The notes: generated by a model from the letters alone, not told the origin. Shown: positions 43,612 to 52,318, counted from the first letter of the stretch. The stretch is 64,000 nucleotides of DNA from Elusimicrobiaceae bacterium (GCA_017961295.1 JAGCXL010000028.1:1-64000); one strand, 5' to 3'. Numbers and translations: made by a program.

Positions 43612-43617
43612 GTACTT

Positions 43618-44205
43618 ATGAACTCTCAAACTAGCATTTGTAATTTGGCATTAGCATATTTAGGTCAGCCACCTATTAGTTCCTTAGAGCAAGATAATGA
43701 ACAAGCTCGTTGGTTAAAATTGTTTTATAATCCGGTACGGGAGGAAGTCTTGCTTACCCATGATTGGGGCTTTGCCGCAGCCCAAAAAACGCTTACTTTG
43801 GTACAAAATCCAACCAGTTCGCAAGGGGAGTTTTTGTATAAATATCCTGCGGATGCGTTATTTATCCGCTGTATTTTTAGCCAAAATGCCCCACAGACGC
43901 CGGTTTCATTTGAGCAACGTTTTGATGTGGACCGGCACATGCGGCTGTTGTCTACACCGGCAGTACGGGCGGTGGCTCGCTATACCCGGCGTATTACGGA
44001 TGAAACGCAATATGATCCGGCGTTTGTAAAGTGTTTTGCCTTGGCCCTGGCATGTGATTGTGCCCTGGCGTTGACCGGGGATATTGATTTGTCGGCTCGG
44101 TTGCAGCAAAAATATACCCTTTGCCTGGAAGAAGCTAAACGGGCTAATATGACGGAAACCTGGGTGCGTTCCCCTCAAACGGATACCTTTAGTGAGGTGC
44201 GTTAA
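43618..44205 (+). CDS. Tail tubular protein A-like (gp11 family)
   Basis: A 195-residue protein. The opening TSICNLALAYLGQPPISSLEQD..ARWLKLFYNPVREEVL and the later FLYKYPADALFIR match the T7 gp11/tail-adaptor group that joins portal and nozzle in podoviruses. GGAG is nine bases upstream of the ATG. It is followed by the tail tubular B-like gene, the canonical order. Confidence 0.87.
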   Translation: MNSQTSICNLALAYLGQPPISSLEQDNEQARWLKLFYNPVREEVLLTHDWGFAAAQKTLTLVQNPTSSQGEFLYKYPADALFIRCIFSQNAPQTPVSFEQRFDVDRHMRLLSTPAVRAVARYTRRITDETQYDPAFVKCFALALACDCALALTGDIDLSARLQQKYTLCLEEAKRANMTETWVRSPQTDTFSEVR

Positions 44206-44206
44206 T

Positions 44207-46798
44207 ATGGTACTACGTCACTTACAACCGTCTTTTGTAGGGGGAGAAATTAGCCCTTCTTTACAAGCACGCGTAGATGCGTCGTCGTATAATACCTGGT
44301 TAAAGAATGCCCAAAATATGTTTGTGCACCCGCAAGGGGGGATTTCCAATCGTCCGGGGATGCAATATCAGGGAGCGGCCAAATATACAGACAAAAAGTG
44401 TCGGTTATTTTCTTTTTACATCAACGAAGAAGAATCTTACATCATAGAAGCAGGCGAATATTATTTCCGTTTTTATACGTCTAACGGAATTGTACTCAAT
44501 GCGCAGCAAACTCCGCTTGAGATTGTAACTCCCTACTCCGGCGCTGAAATTAAAAAGTTGCAAACGGCTCAATATAATCAAACGCTTTACTTCGCTCATC
44601 CAAATCATCCCTTACATCGGCTTGCATGCACGAACGTAGGTACGTTTACTTGGGAAGAAGTGCCTCTTAAGTATGGGCCCTTCCAACCGGCTAATACAGA
44701 TATAACTCGTAAAGTTCGGGTATATCCGCAAACGCAAACGGTAGAGTCGCAAGGGGTGGCCGCTCAAATGTCTTTTGAACCGGTGAATTATTCCAACCTC
44801 ATGGTATGGGCCTATTTTAATGGGACCTGTTTTTATGTGGCGGACGGATATGGGTTAAATTTAGCCGAAATTGTGTCTTTTTTCAATGAAGACTATGGGT
44901 CGCAGGGATTACAGGCTTCGCAGCAGGGAAATATTTTAACGATTTGTTCCGGCGCATCCGACGGGGGCGATTGGAACGGGGCTGTTTTTAAGTTGGAATA
45001 TCGCAGCCGTTTTATGGGAGATGCTGATTTTTCTGTTACGCAAACGCTTAGCGGGGGCGAAAATGCCGGCACACAAACGGTGGCAGAACCGGGTCGATAT
45101 ATTTTGGAAAGTTCTTTTTCAACTTTTACGCCGTCTGATGTGGGTAGCAAATTTTGTGTGGTGCATACAGTGGATGCCCAGCACGAGAGCGGTACGCTAG
45201 GGCGCGAAAGTGTTTCTGCCTCTATTAAATCCGGTAGCGATTGGACGCTGCGCACGGTGGGGAATTGGACCGGTACACTCGAAGTGGAAGTGTCGTCCGA
45301 TTTGGGGCTTACGTGGCGGACACTTAAAGTTCTTTCCCGGGTTAGCGGCGATGATAATTTTTATATAACTGGGAATTTAAATGATGCCGAAAATTTGTTT
45401 TATCTGCGGGTGCGTTCCTGTCAAATTTCCGGCGAAGCGGAGTATGAATTAGCGGCAGAATCTTTTATACAACGCGGGGTGCTTCACTTGCTTTCTTATG
45501 TGAGTGCCACCCAAATGGTAGCAGAGATAGAACGTCCCTTTGGGAGCGAAGAGTGGACTTCGCTTTGGGCACTAGGTAGTTTTAGCTCTGCCGCGGGATA
45601 CCCAAGCTGTGTGTTCTTTTTTCAAGAACGTTTAGGATTGGCAGGCACCCAAAGTGAAATGCAAACGTTGTGGTTTTCTAAGACGGGGAATTTAACCGAT
45701 TTCGGGCGGGCACGTGACGAACAACTTAGTACCGATGCGATGAGTGTTTGTTTAGGGGGCACGCAACTTAATGCCATTGAAAATGTGCTTGTGGCCAACC
45801 GGTTGCTTATTTTTACAACGGGAAGTGAATGGACGCTTACTTCGTCGGGGCCGCTTAGCTTGGATACATTGCAACTGGAACAACAAAGTCAACGTGGGGC
45901 CTATTTTACTACGCCTGTGTTAGCGGGCAATCACGCACTTTTTGTGCAGGCACGCGGTTCCAGTATACGTGATTTGGTCTATGATTACATGACTTCTTCT
46001 TATAGCGGGGATGATATTACACTACGGGCAAAACATTTGTTTTTTAGTCGCAAAGTGATTCAAATGGCTTACGCTCAGGAACCGGACCATCTGCTTTGGT
46101 GTGTGGCGGATGATGGGGCTTTGTTTAGTATTACCTACTTGCCGGAACAAGGGATTTACGCTTGGACACATCATCAAACACAAGGCAAAGTTCTAAGTGT
46201 GTGCGTACGTCCTTATCAGGGACAAGATGAAGTTTGGTTTTTAGTGCAGCGTGCGGGGGGAGTTTTTCTGGAGAAATTGGCTGTGCGCATGACTGATAAA
46301 ACCCCAGTTTCACAAGTGTTTTTAGATGGCAGTATATCCTATCAATTTCAAACGCCGCAAACGATAGTCAGCGGGTTATCGCATTTGGAAGGGCAGGACG
46401 TTTGTGCACTAGCCGACGGGAACGTGATTGCCGGATTAACGGTACAAAATAACTCCGTTACATTACCATACGCGGCTCAAATTGTTCACGTAGGGTTAAG
46501 TTATCAAAGTTGTCTGGGTACGTTACCCCTTAAAAGCGTACAGGTTCAAAAACATAGGATCGTCAATGTTCGTGTCAAAATGATAGATAGCCGGGGGGGA
46601 AAAATCGGGGTGGAGCAAGGTGCTTTAACGCCATTTGTACAACGTACCGACGAAAAATATAATACGGCCGTTGCTTTACAAACGGGGGAAATTTGTACAG
46701 CCTTGGCGTGTGCGCATCAGCCTACTCCTAATTTGCTTTTGGTACAAGAGGACCCGTTACCGCTTACGGTTTTATCTATTGAAGTACAAGCCGTTTAA
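44207..46798 (+). CDS. Tail tubular protein B-like / tail nozzle protein
   Basis: An 863-residue protein. The N-terminus VLRHLQPSFVGGEISPSLQARVD followed by GGISNRPGMQY is the hallmark of podovirus tail nozzle and stabilisation proteins; the middle is beta-rich and contains FFQERLGLAGTQSEMQTLWFSKTGNLTDF, also typical. I start at the ATG at 44207 with GAGGTG upstream; a GTG at 44192 lies inside the preceding gene. It would form the end of the short tail. Confidence 0.87.
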   Translation: MVLRHLQPSFVGGEISPSLQARVDASSYNTWLKNAQNMFVHPQGGISNRPGMQYQGAAKYTDKKCRLFSFYINEEESYIIEAGEYYFRFYTSNGIVLNAQQTPLEIVTPYSGAEIKKLQTAQYNQTLYFAHPNHPLHRLACTNVGTFTWEEVPLKYGPFQPANTDITRKVRVYPQTQTVESQGVAAQMSFEPVNYSNLMVWAYFNGTCFYVADGYGLNLAEIVSFFNEDYGSQGLQASQQGNILTICSGASDGGDWNGAVFKLEYRSRFMGDADFSVTQTLSGGENAGTQTVAEPGRYILESSFSTFTPSDVGSKFCVVHTVDAQHESGTLGRESVSASIKSGSDWTLRTVGNWTGTLEVEVSSDLGLTWRTLKVLSRVSGDDNFYITGNLNDAENLFYLRVRSCQISGEAEYELAAESFIQRGVLHLLSYVSATQMVAEIERPFGSEEWTSLWALGSFSSAAGYPSCVFFFQERLGLAGTQSEMQTLWFSKTGNLTDFGRARDEQLSTDAMSVCLGGTQLNAIENVLVANRLLIFTTGSEWTLTSSGPLSLDTLQLEQQSQRGAYFTTPVLAGNHALFVQARGSSIRDLVYDYMTSSYSGDDITLRAKHLFFSRKVIQMAYAQEPDHLLWCVADDGALFSITYLPEQGIYAWTHHQTQGKVLSVCVRPYQGQDEVWFLVQRAGGVFLEKLAVRMTDKTPVSQVFLDGSISYQFQTPQTIVSGLSHLEGQDVCALADGNVIAGLTVQNNSVTLPYAAQIVHVGLSYQSCLGTLPLKSVQVQKHRIVNVRVKMIDSRGGKIGVEQGALTPFVQRTDEKYNTAVALQTGEICTALACAHQPTPNLLLVQEDPLPLTVLSIEVQAV

Positions 46799-46800
46799 AA

Positions 46801-46827
46801 AGGGCTTTCGGTTTGCCCGAAAGCCCT
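46801..46827. terminator. Terminator between convergent genes
   Basis: Stem AGGGCTTTCGG/CCGAAAGCCCT (46801-46811/46817-46827). On the minus strand it is followed by TTTTT, serving the gene at 46838-47578; on the plus side it lies right after the tail gene. Confidence 0.8.
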
Positions 46828-46837
46828 AAGATAAGAT

Positions 46838-47578
46838 TTAATTACCAGCGGGGGGAGTCCAGCGGAAACTTTGCAGCATTTGTACGGCTTGATTTTGTAG
46901 GGTTTCGGTGCGTTGCGTAGATAGCGCTCCCACGTAATAAACCGTATCCGGGGAAGTCTGCAAAGCAGTAAGCCAAAAATAAATGAGTCCGCGGTTGGAA
47001 TAAGCTTCTCCCTGGGCTTGATAAGCGGGCATCCCGTTTATTTCTGTAAAATCGGAAGAAGTAATGCTTAAACGGCGTTGGGTTTGTGCTGTTTGCAAGC
47101 CGGCCTGAAATTCTTCTAACGGATGGGTATCCTGTATATTCGTTTGACGAAGGATACCTGCCATTAAAAAAGATTGAGGTTTTTTCCCGGATGCATCCTT
47201 TTTAAGCGCATTGGTATCCATCCCTACTTTCAGGTCCAATTCTTTCCAATGGATCCAATCGGAAAAGTCCATACCGTCATAAACGGTTAACTCAAAGGGG
47301 AAAGCGTTGTCTTTGTAAATTCTTTCTCCATAAACGGGTGCAGGGTTCTGTTTTGCCCGGGCTATTAATCCTTGGAAGGGGCTTAATACGGCGCGTACGC
47401 CCATCCACATTCCCAGGCCGATTATTCCCCCTAAGAGGATTGTACAGATACCGGCGGTAATAGCAGGGCCTTTATTGGAATGATTTCTAAAAATCAACCA
47501 ACCCAGTTTGAACAGTACAAAAAATACTGCAAACGCAACAAACAGTACAAATAACGCTGAAAGAATAAGTATTGTCAT
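46838..47578 (-). CDS. Membrane protein of unknown function inside the particle cluster
   Basis: A 246-residue protein with two N-terminal hydrophobic helices (about 2-27 and 40-63) and a C-terminal domain outside the membrane (PVYGERIYKDNAFPFELTVYDGM.. and VYYVGALST). TATAAT (47590-47585) ends six bases before the ATG at 47578, the same leaderless signature as host genes; the frame to 47695 is therefore not used. It runs against the tail genes and interrupts them, so it is a host-derived moron candidate expressed independently. Confidence 0.75.
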   Translation of the reverse strand: MTILILSALFVLFVAFAVFFVLFKLGWLIFRNHSNKGPAITAGICTILLGGIIGLGMWMGVRAVLSPFQGLIARAKQNPAPVYGERIYKDNAFPFELTVYDGMDFSDWIHWKELDLKVGMDTNALKKDASGKKPQSFLMAGILRQTNIQDTHPLEEFQAGLQTAQTQRRLSITSSDFTEINGMPAYQAQGEAYSNRGLIYFWLTALQTSPDTVYYVGALSTQRTETLQNQAVQMLQSFRWTPPAGN

Positions 47579-47614
47579 AAGCATATTATAGCTTTTTAAA
47601 TGAAGGAGAATCAT

Positions 47615-48091
47615 ATGATTGAAATAGGAAAAAATTTTTTGTCTGGGCTTGCACGTGTCCAACAAAGTTACCGGACACAAAAACAAAAATATCAATTGCT
47701 AGCTGGGCAAGCGGCACAGCAGGCTGAAGATTTACGTCACACGCACGAAGATAAAATGAATTATTTGTTTCGTTCTTCCAGTGAAAAATTACGTGAAGCT
47801 TACGCGCAAGCCCGGGCGGCCTTGGCGGCTCGGCAAGCTACGCGTGCTGCCCATGGAATCAGTGAGGCTTCCGGTTCCTCCGTGGAAGATAAAAAAACCG
47901 TACAGCTTAATCAGAATTTGCAAGCGCGCCGTGCTCAACAAGATTTACAGAACGCTGCTGCTCAACAAGAAAAAACCTTTAAAGAAAAGTGGGCGGCTTT
48001 GTGGCAAGCGGTTAAGCAGTACCGTGTAAAATCGCGTAAAAACGGGCGGTGGGGAAGTGTAGGCCAAGCTGTTACATCATTATTTAAATAA
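47615..48091 (+). CDS. Particle protein, possible internal virion protein
   Basis: A 158-residue, Gln/Ala-rich, basic, helical protein with long coiled-coil stretches (residues 15-130) and a short basic end. Placed between tail nozzle and tail fibre genes, where podoviruses encode internal core or ejection proteins (T7 gp14 position). The assignment rests on position and composition only. AAGGAG precedes the ATG at 47615. Confidence 0.6.
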   Translation: MIEIGKNFLSGLARVQQSYRTQKQKYQLLAGQAAQQAEDLRHTHEDKMNYLFRSSSEKLREAYAQARAALAARQATRAAHGISEASGSSVEDKKTVQLNQNLQARRAQQDLQNAAAQQEKTFKEKWAALWQAVKQYRVKSRKNGRWGSVGQAVTSLFK

Positions 48092-48105
48092 GGAGAATAA
48101 TTGTT

Positions 48106-49254
48106 ATGAGTATTTCATCATTAATTTGTAAAAGAACTTATCATGCCGACGGAGAAAGACGGGAATGGGAAATTGATTTCCCCGTTTTATCGGCCCAAGA
48201 TGTGGTTATATATGTGACGGATCCGCAAGGTGCGGAAAGTAAAATTACGGATAATTATGAAGTTAATTTGGAACGGGAAGTGGTAGTATATCCGTTAATT
48301 AGTAGTGGTGTATCCCCGTTGGCAACTGGTTATACGATTACACTTTTGCGTACGACGCCGTATACACAGGGAATCAATCTTACTCAACAAGGTACGCTGG
48401 ATGCGGAAGAATTAGAGGCCGGATTTGATAGATTAACTTTACAAATCCAGGAATTGGCCGAGCAACTTAAACGCAGTATTAAATATGCGGTTTCTTCCAT
48501 TAATACCGACGTGGATGCACAAACTTTTTTAAACGAATTGCAGGCGACCCAAACCGCTGCTTTAAATACAGCTTTAGCAAGTGTAGAGCAAACTAAAACT
48601 ACCTTGCAACAAGCGTTGGCAACGGAACAAACACAACGTTCGCAAGCAGACTTGTCTTTACAACAAAATTTGCAGATGCTTGCCGGTACGGCGGCGCAAC
48701 AAGAGGCTGCGCAAACAAGTGCTTTATCCTCCGAAGCCAGTACACGCAGCGTCGCCGATACGGCTTTGGAAAGTGCGCTTAGTGCAGAAACAACCGCCCG
48801 GTTAAATGGAGATGCTGCCTTGCAACAAGCCATTGAACAGTTAAATTTTATTACCTTTGTGGTAGGGTTGCCCGCGTCGGGTAACTCTAAATATATTTAT
48901 GCCGTTCCACAGGAAGAAACCGATCTTGATGACCATCCCATTGTAGTTCTATATTTATGGGATACTACCTTGCAGTCCTGGAACGCGATAGGTGCTTTTA
49001 GTACCAATTTAGATCCGGCTACACTACTTACTAAGACAGAAGCAGCCAATACGTATCTTACACAAACTGCGGCCGTAAATACCTACTTACCTTTGGCGCA
49101 AAAAGCGGTAGCGGGTGGAGTAGCTAGTTTGGATGCTAATGGGAAATTGGCATCCACGCAAATACCCTATGCCACTTCTAATACGATTGGCGGAATTAAA
49201 CAAAGTTTTGATTCTACAACTGGCACGTGGATCGTCGTAACCGAGGACCTATAG
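48106..49254 (+). CDS. T7-like tail fibre protein
   Basis: A 382-residue protein. Residues 1-125 match the T7 tail-fibre N-terminal domain that docks to the tail (KRTYHADGERREWEIDFPVLS, TDNYEVN..); a helical coiled stem rich in Ala/Gln/Thr follows (about 130-255), then a compact C-terminal part with repeated NTYLT/NTYLP motifs. TAAGGAG precedes the ATG. It would form the shaft of a receptor-binding fibre completed by the next gene product. Confidence 0.87.
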   Translation: MSISSLICKRTYHADGERREWEIDFPVLSAQDVVIYVTDPQGAESKITDNYEVNLEREVVVYPLISSGVSPLATGYTITLLRTTPYTQGINLTQQGTLDAEELEAGFDRLTLQIQELAEQLKRSIKYAVSSINTDVDAQTFLNELQATQTAALNTALASVEQTKTTLQQALATEQTQRSQADLSLQQNLQMLAGTAAQQEAAQTSALSSEASTRSVADTALESALSAETTARLNGDAALQQAIEQLNFITFVVGLPASGNSKYIYAVPQEETDLDDHPIVVLYLWDTTLQSWNAIGAFSTNLDPATLLTKTEAANTYLTQTAAVNTYLPLAQKAVAGGVASLDANGKLASTQIPYATSNTIGGIKQSFDSTTGTWIVVTEDL

Positions 49255-49263
49255 GGGGTATTT

Positions 49264-50478
49264 ATGGCCTTATATCACAGCGCAAGAGGTTCAGTAAACT
49301 ACACCATAGTAGGCAACCCGACTATTGTGGACGGAGTGGCGAGCGGATTTAGTAGTAGTGATTATGTCACCGTAACACCTTTTTCTGCTTTAGCGACGGA
49401 TGAAGTAGTAGAAAAAATTACTTTTACAACGGGTACTATTAGCGGTAATCAATGGATATTAGGGCGTTCACAAAATAGTGTCCTTCTCGGCGTGTATATA
49501 AATTCTTCGGGAAAATTGCGAATACCCTTTATTGAAAACAATGGAAGCGCAATAAGTTGTAATTTAGACTATGTATTATCCGCAAACACTTCTTACTCGG
49601 TTATTGTCGTTAGAAGCACAAACGGTACTTTGACTTCTACGCTTTACGATAATCAAGAAACCGTTTTAGATACGGCTTCAACAACTGCCCAATATGCTTT
49701 TACAGGAACAGGTAACATCTTTTTAGGGGTTACTGCGAGTGGTGGACACGGAAATTCTTTTGATGGTTCCATAGACCTCAACCACACCTACATTAAAGTA
49801 AACGGTCAACCCTGGTTTGGTATCTGCCCCATAGAGGTACAAAAGCACCAGTTAATGGGTCCCGTGGGGTATGAAGAAGTAGGAAGCCCTACGATTACCG
49901 ATGGAGTGCTAATCAGTCCTACTGATAAGCAAAACACGATTAAGACCTCGCAGGTATTAAATGTAGGAGATAGCTCCTGGGAAATGCAGTTTAAAGTGCT
50001 TAATCCAACTGTAAAGGGGTGTGCTTTATTCCGCGTAAATGGTAACACTAATACAAGGTGTACTTTCTCATCAACAAACACTTTCAACTTGTACCCAGAC
50101 TACCAAAGTGATAGTAGCGTAGTATTGCGTGCTCTTGAAAATTTTTGGTCAAATGCAGTAGATAATCAAGCTCCCGTTGTATACCTTAAAATATCCTGTA
50201 TCGGTAAGGTGGATAACTCATATCCGTTCATATTTGCAGCGTCATTAGACGGAAATTCGTGGACTACGCAACAAATAATTTCGTCGGTTCCTCTAGCGAG
50301 CGGGGCTATCTCATACTGTTCTTCTTATAACTCATACCAAACGGGAACAAGTGTAGGTTATGATTTGGACCTCAACGAAACCTACATCAAAGTAAACGGC
50401 AAGCTATGGTTTTGGCAACCGCAATCTACAAAGAAAATATACGTAGATAATATCCGGGTATGGGAGAAATCAACATGA
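49264..50478 (+). CDS. Receptor-binding fibre tip with two jelly-roll-like repeats
   Basis: A 404-residue beta-rich protein. The two halves are homologous: each has VGNPTIVDG/VGSPTITDG near its start and IDLNHTYIKVNGQPWF/LDLNETYIKVNGKLWF at its end, so an internal duplication is clear. The fold resembles LamG/concanavalin-type carbohydrate-binding modules. GGGGG is upstream. It likely contacts a cell-surface glycan. Its end overlaps the next start (ATGA). Confidence 0.72.
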   Translation: MALYHSARGSVNYTIVGNPTIVDGVASGFSSSDYVTVTPFSALATDEVVEKITFTTGTISGNQWILGRSQNSVLLGVYINSSGKLRIPFIENNGSAISCNLDYVLSANTSYSVIVVRSTNGTLTSTLYDNQETVLDTASTTAQYAFTGTGNIFLGVTASGGHGNSFDGSIDLNHTYIKVNGQPWFGICPIEVQKHQLMGPVGYEEVGSPTITDGVLISPTDKQNTIKTSQVLNVGDSSWEMQFKVLNPTVKGCALFRVNGNTNTRCTFSSTNTFNLYPDYQSDSSVVLRALENFWSNAVDNQAPVVYLKISCIGKVDNSYPFIFAASLDGNSWTTQQIISSVPLASGAISYCSSYNSYQTGTSVGYDLDLNETYIKVNGKLWFWQPQSTKKIYVDNIRVWEKST

Positions 50479-50669
50479 TCAATGTGGAGCTAATTTGGAA
50501 GATACTGGGGTTAGTTTTTGCGTGTGGGGTGGTATGGGCCAAATTGGAGGCTATCCAAAAAGATATTGCCCGTTTAGAAAAAAAACAGGATAAATATAAC
50601 AATCTGCAAGAACGTACACGCGTGCTGGAAGTGAAATTGGAAAACCATTTAATCCGGGAGGAAAAATGA
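50475..50669 (+). CDS. Small membrane/coiled-coil protein of the lysis cassette
   Basis: A 64-residue protein with an N-terminal hydrophobic helix (about 4-22) and a charged coiled coil (23-64, EAIQKDIARLEKKQDKY). The shape suits a holin-like or spanin-like lysis protein or an XhlA-type membrane recruiter. It starts at the ATG overlapping the fibre stop (50475) and overlaps the lysozyme start by four bases. Confidence 0.65.
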   Translation: MINVELIWKILGLVFACGVVWAKLEAIQKDIARLEKKQDKYNNLQERTRVLEVKLENHLIREEK

Positions 50670-51079
50670 AAGAAAAATGGATTCAATATATACGGTTTTA
50701 TGAGGGCTTGCGCACTAAACCGTACATTTGTCCGGCGGGGCATTTAACAATAGGTTATGGACATAATTTAGAAAACGGTATAAGTCAACAAGCTGCAGAA
50801 TTTATCTTGCAAGAAGATTTACAAATTGCCCAAAATACGGTGCAGCAAAAATTTGCATGGTGGAGAGAATTGAACGAAGTACGCCGGTTTGTATTGGTGG
50901 ATATGGCTTTTAATATGGGGATAAACAAACTGGCAACTTTCAAAAAAATGTTAGCAGCTGCGGAAAAGGGGGATTATACGACCGCTGCTCGCGAAATGTT
51001 GGACAGCCGCTGGGCCGTACAGGTGGGGCGGCGTGCTAGGGAACTAGCCGAAATGATGAAAAAAGGAGAATATGTATGA
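50666..51079 (+). CDS. Phage lysozyme (glycoside hydrolase 24)
   Basis: A 137-residue muramidase that would cut the host cell wall. The motif E13-GLRTKPYI-C22-PAGHL-T28 matches the T4-type E-x8-D-x5-T catalytic triad but with Cys in place of Asp; GYGHN follows, and WRELNEVRRFVLVDMAFNMG is conserved later. Cys at that place is known in some phage lysozymes such as P1 Lyz, so the enzyme may be active. It has no N-terminal signal or SAR helix, so release would depend on a holin. Confidence 0.9.
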   Translation: MKEKWIQYIRFYEGLRTKPYICPAGHLTIGYGHNLENGISQQAAEFILQEDLQIAQNTVQQKFAWWRELNEVRRFVLVDMAFNMGINKLATFKKMLAAAEKGDYTTAAREMLDSRWAVQVGRRARELAEMMKKGEYV

Positions 51080-51270
51080 TTAAGTTTATTACGCAACATT
51101 ATGATGAAGTATTACAAATTATAGGAGCGGTGGTTGCTTTGGCTACGCTGGTTGTAAAATTGACGCCAACCCAAAAAGATGACAACGCGCTTAGCAAAAT
51201 TATTCAAGTACTTAGTGCTTTAAGTTTATGTAATGCCGACGGGTCCTTCATCGGCAGAAAGGAGCACTAA
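51076..51270 (+). CDS. Holin-like small membrane protein
   Basis: A 64-residue protein with one hydrophobic helix (about 11-30) and a short polar tail, starting in the lysozyme stop (ATGA) behind AAAGGAG. Size and position fit a holin or antiholin. No sequence family recognised. Confidence 0.6.
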   Translation: MIKFITQHYDEVLQIIGAVVALATLVVKLTPTQKDDNALSKIIQVLSALSLCNADGSFIGRKEH

Positions 51271-51497
51271 TGTACGGATTATGTGGGGGAGTATTGTTCT
51301 TTTTGGGGATTTTGTTATTCGTGGTAGTGTTGCTGGCAAGTAAAAACGGAAGTAAAGCGGCCCGGTTAGAGGCTTTGAAAACAGAGCTTAAAAAACAAGA
51401 AAAGGAACAAATGCATGCTAAACAAATTAGGGATAAAGTGTATCATTTGTCTACTGATGATGCTAAGCGCAGGTTGCACCAAATTGCAAGTAAGTAA
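51270..51497 (+). CDS. Rz-like inner-membrane spanin
   Basis: A 75-residue protein with an N-terminal membrane anchor (about 5-24) followed by a Lys/Glu-rich coiled coil, the i-spanin layout. It shares one base with the preceding stop (TAATG) and contains the start of the Rz1-like gene in the +1 frame. With it the pair would fuse the two membranes at the end of lysis. Confidence 0.75.
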   Translation: MYGLCGGVLFFLGILLFVVVLLASKNGSKAARLEALKTELKKQEKEQMHAKQIRDKVYHLSTDDAKRRLHQIASK

Positions 51498-51612
51498 CGC
51501 AAGTGCCTGCCAAGTGCCTTTTGATTACGCAGATGAGGGTGTAAATGAGCAAAATACACGGGCCCTTTTAATGTATTACTGTATTTGCGAAGATGAAAAA
51601 GTATGCCAATAA
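51415..51612 (+). CDS. Rz1-like outer-membrane lipoprotein spanin
   Basis: A 65-residue lipoprotein: hydrophobic signal with lipobox LSAGC (Cys21), then a short mature chain. It starts inside the Rz-like gene in another frame (83-base overlap) and runs past it, the partly overlapping Rz/Rz1 layout. The mature part is Cys-containing (YYCICEDEKVC) and lacks the Pro-rich look of classic Rz1. AAGGA lies upstream. Confidence 0.75.
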   Translation: MLNKLGIKCIICLLMMLSAGCTKLQVSNASACQVPFDYADEGVNEQNTRALLMYYCICEDEKVCQ

Positions 51613-51637
51613 AAACCCCGGTCTACTAGGACCGGGG
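51611..51637 (-). terminator. Terminator of minus-strand pilin; end of particle cluster
   Basis: Stem CCCCGGTC/GACCGGGG (51616-51623/51630-51637). On the minus strand it is followed by TTTTTATT, so it ends the pilin transcript; it also marks the end of the lysis genes. Confidence 0.8.
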
Positions 51638-51660
51638 AAAGATTCAAATAATCTTCTACA

Positions 51661-52101
51661 TTAAAAACCATTAACTTTGTCTGCTCCGCCCGCGATAGCA
51701 TAGCAGAAGTTTTTGCCATCGTCACCTTCGCCGCTACAGGAACGCGTTTCAGTGTACGCGCCATTGGACTCGGCAATTTCAGTTTTCAATGTATATAGTC
51801 CGGTTGTGCGCGTAGCGGTAATAGTACCCCCAGAAAAAGTGACACAGAAATTCTTGCCACCATGGTCACAAGTGGCACCGGCGGGAATATCTACATCTAA
51901 TTGATTGAAAGTTGTAGGCCAGTCCTCATGCTGTGCGTGATAGCGTTCTATGGCTCCCGCCATGGCACTCATTTGGGTAAGAGCTTCCGTGGCGCGGGAA
52001 CGTTCCACTGCCGTTTGATATTGCGGTAATGCGACGGCAGCTAAAATACCAATAATCAGTACAACGACAAGTAATTCAATTAAGGTAAAACCTTTGTTCA
52101 T
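51661..52101 (-). CDS. Type IV pilin-like protein
   Basis: A 146-residue prepilin beginning [20 protein letters not shown] with Glu5, then [18 protein letters not shown]. The head has four Cys ([12 protein letters not shown] and [16 protein letters not shown]), suggesting two disulfides around two similar DGGKNFC-like turns. AAAGGAG precedes the ATG and TATACT lies about 45 bases upstream. It is next to the particle cluster but on the opposite strand and has host-type features. Confidence 0.92.
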   Translation of the reverse strand: MNKGFTLIELLVVVLIIGILAAVALPQYQTAVERSRATEALTQMSAMAGAIERYHAQHEDWPTTFNQLDVDIPAGATCDHGGKNFCVTFSGGTITATRTTGLYTLKTEIAESNGAYTETRSCSGEGDDGKNFCYAIAGGADKVNGF

Positions 52102-52245
52102 ATTTTTCTCCTTTCAGGCGCAACCTGCGCTACTATAAGTATAGCAAAAAAGGAGCAAAAATCAACCTTGATTTTTAAAGAAAGAAAAAAAGTGCATAAA
52201 GGGATAAATTTTGATAAAATATATATGTTCAAAGTGTTCCTTTGT

Positions 52246-52318
52246 GCCAAGATAGCTCAGCTGGTAGAGCAGCCGCTTCGTAAGCGGCAGGTCCGGGGTT
52301 CGATCCCCCGTCTTGGCT
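52246..52318 (+). tRNA. tRNA-Thr(CGT)
   Basis: A 73-base cloverleaf with acceptor GCCAAGA/TCTTGGC, D arm with AGCTGGTAGAGC, anticodon loop TTCGTAA (anticodon CGT, reading ACG) and T arm CGGGG-TTCGATC-CCCCG. CCA is not encoded. TTTTTT follows directly and may end transcription. The last twelve bases recur at 52465-52476. Confidence 0.95.

Noticed and set aside
37215-51612. Diversity-generating retroelement, suggested by the BPP-1-like gene order
   Set aside because: No reverse transcriptase, Avd-like gene or pair of template and variable repeats was seen; the duplication in the fibre tip protein is an ordinary internal repeat.
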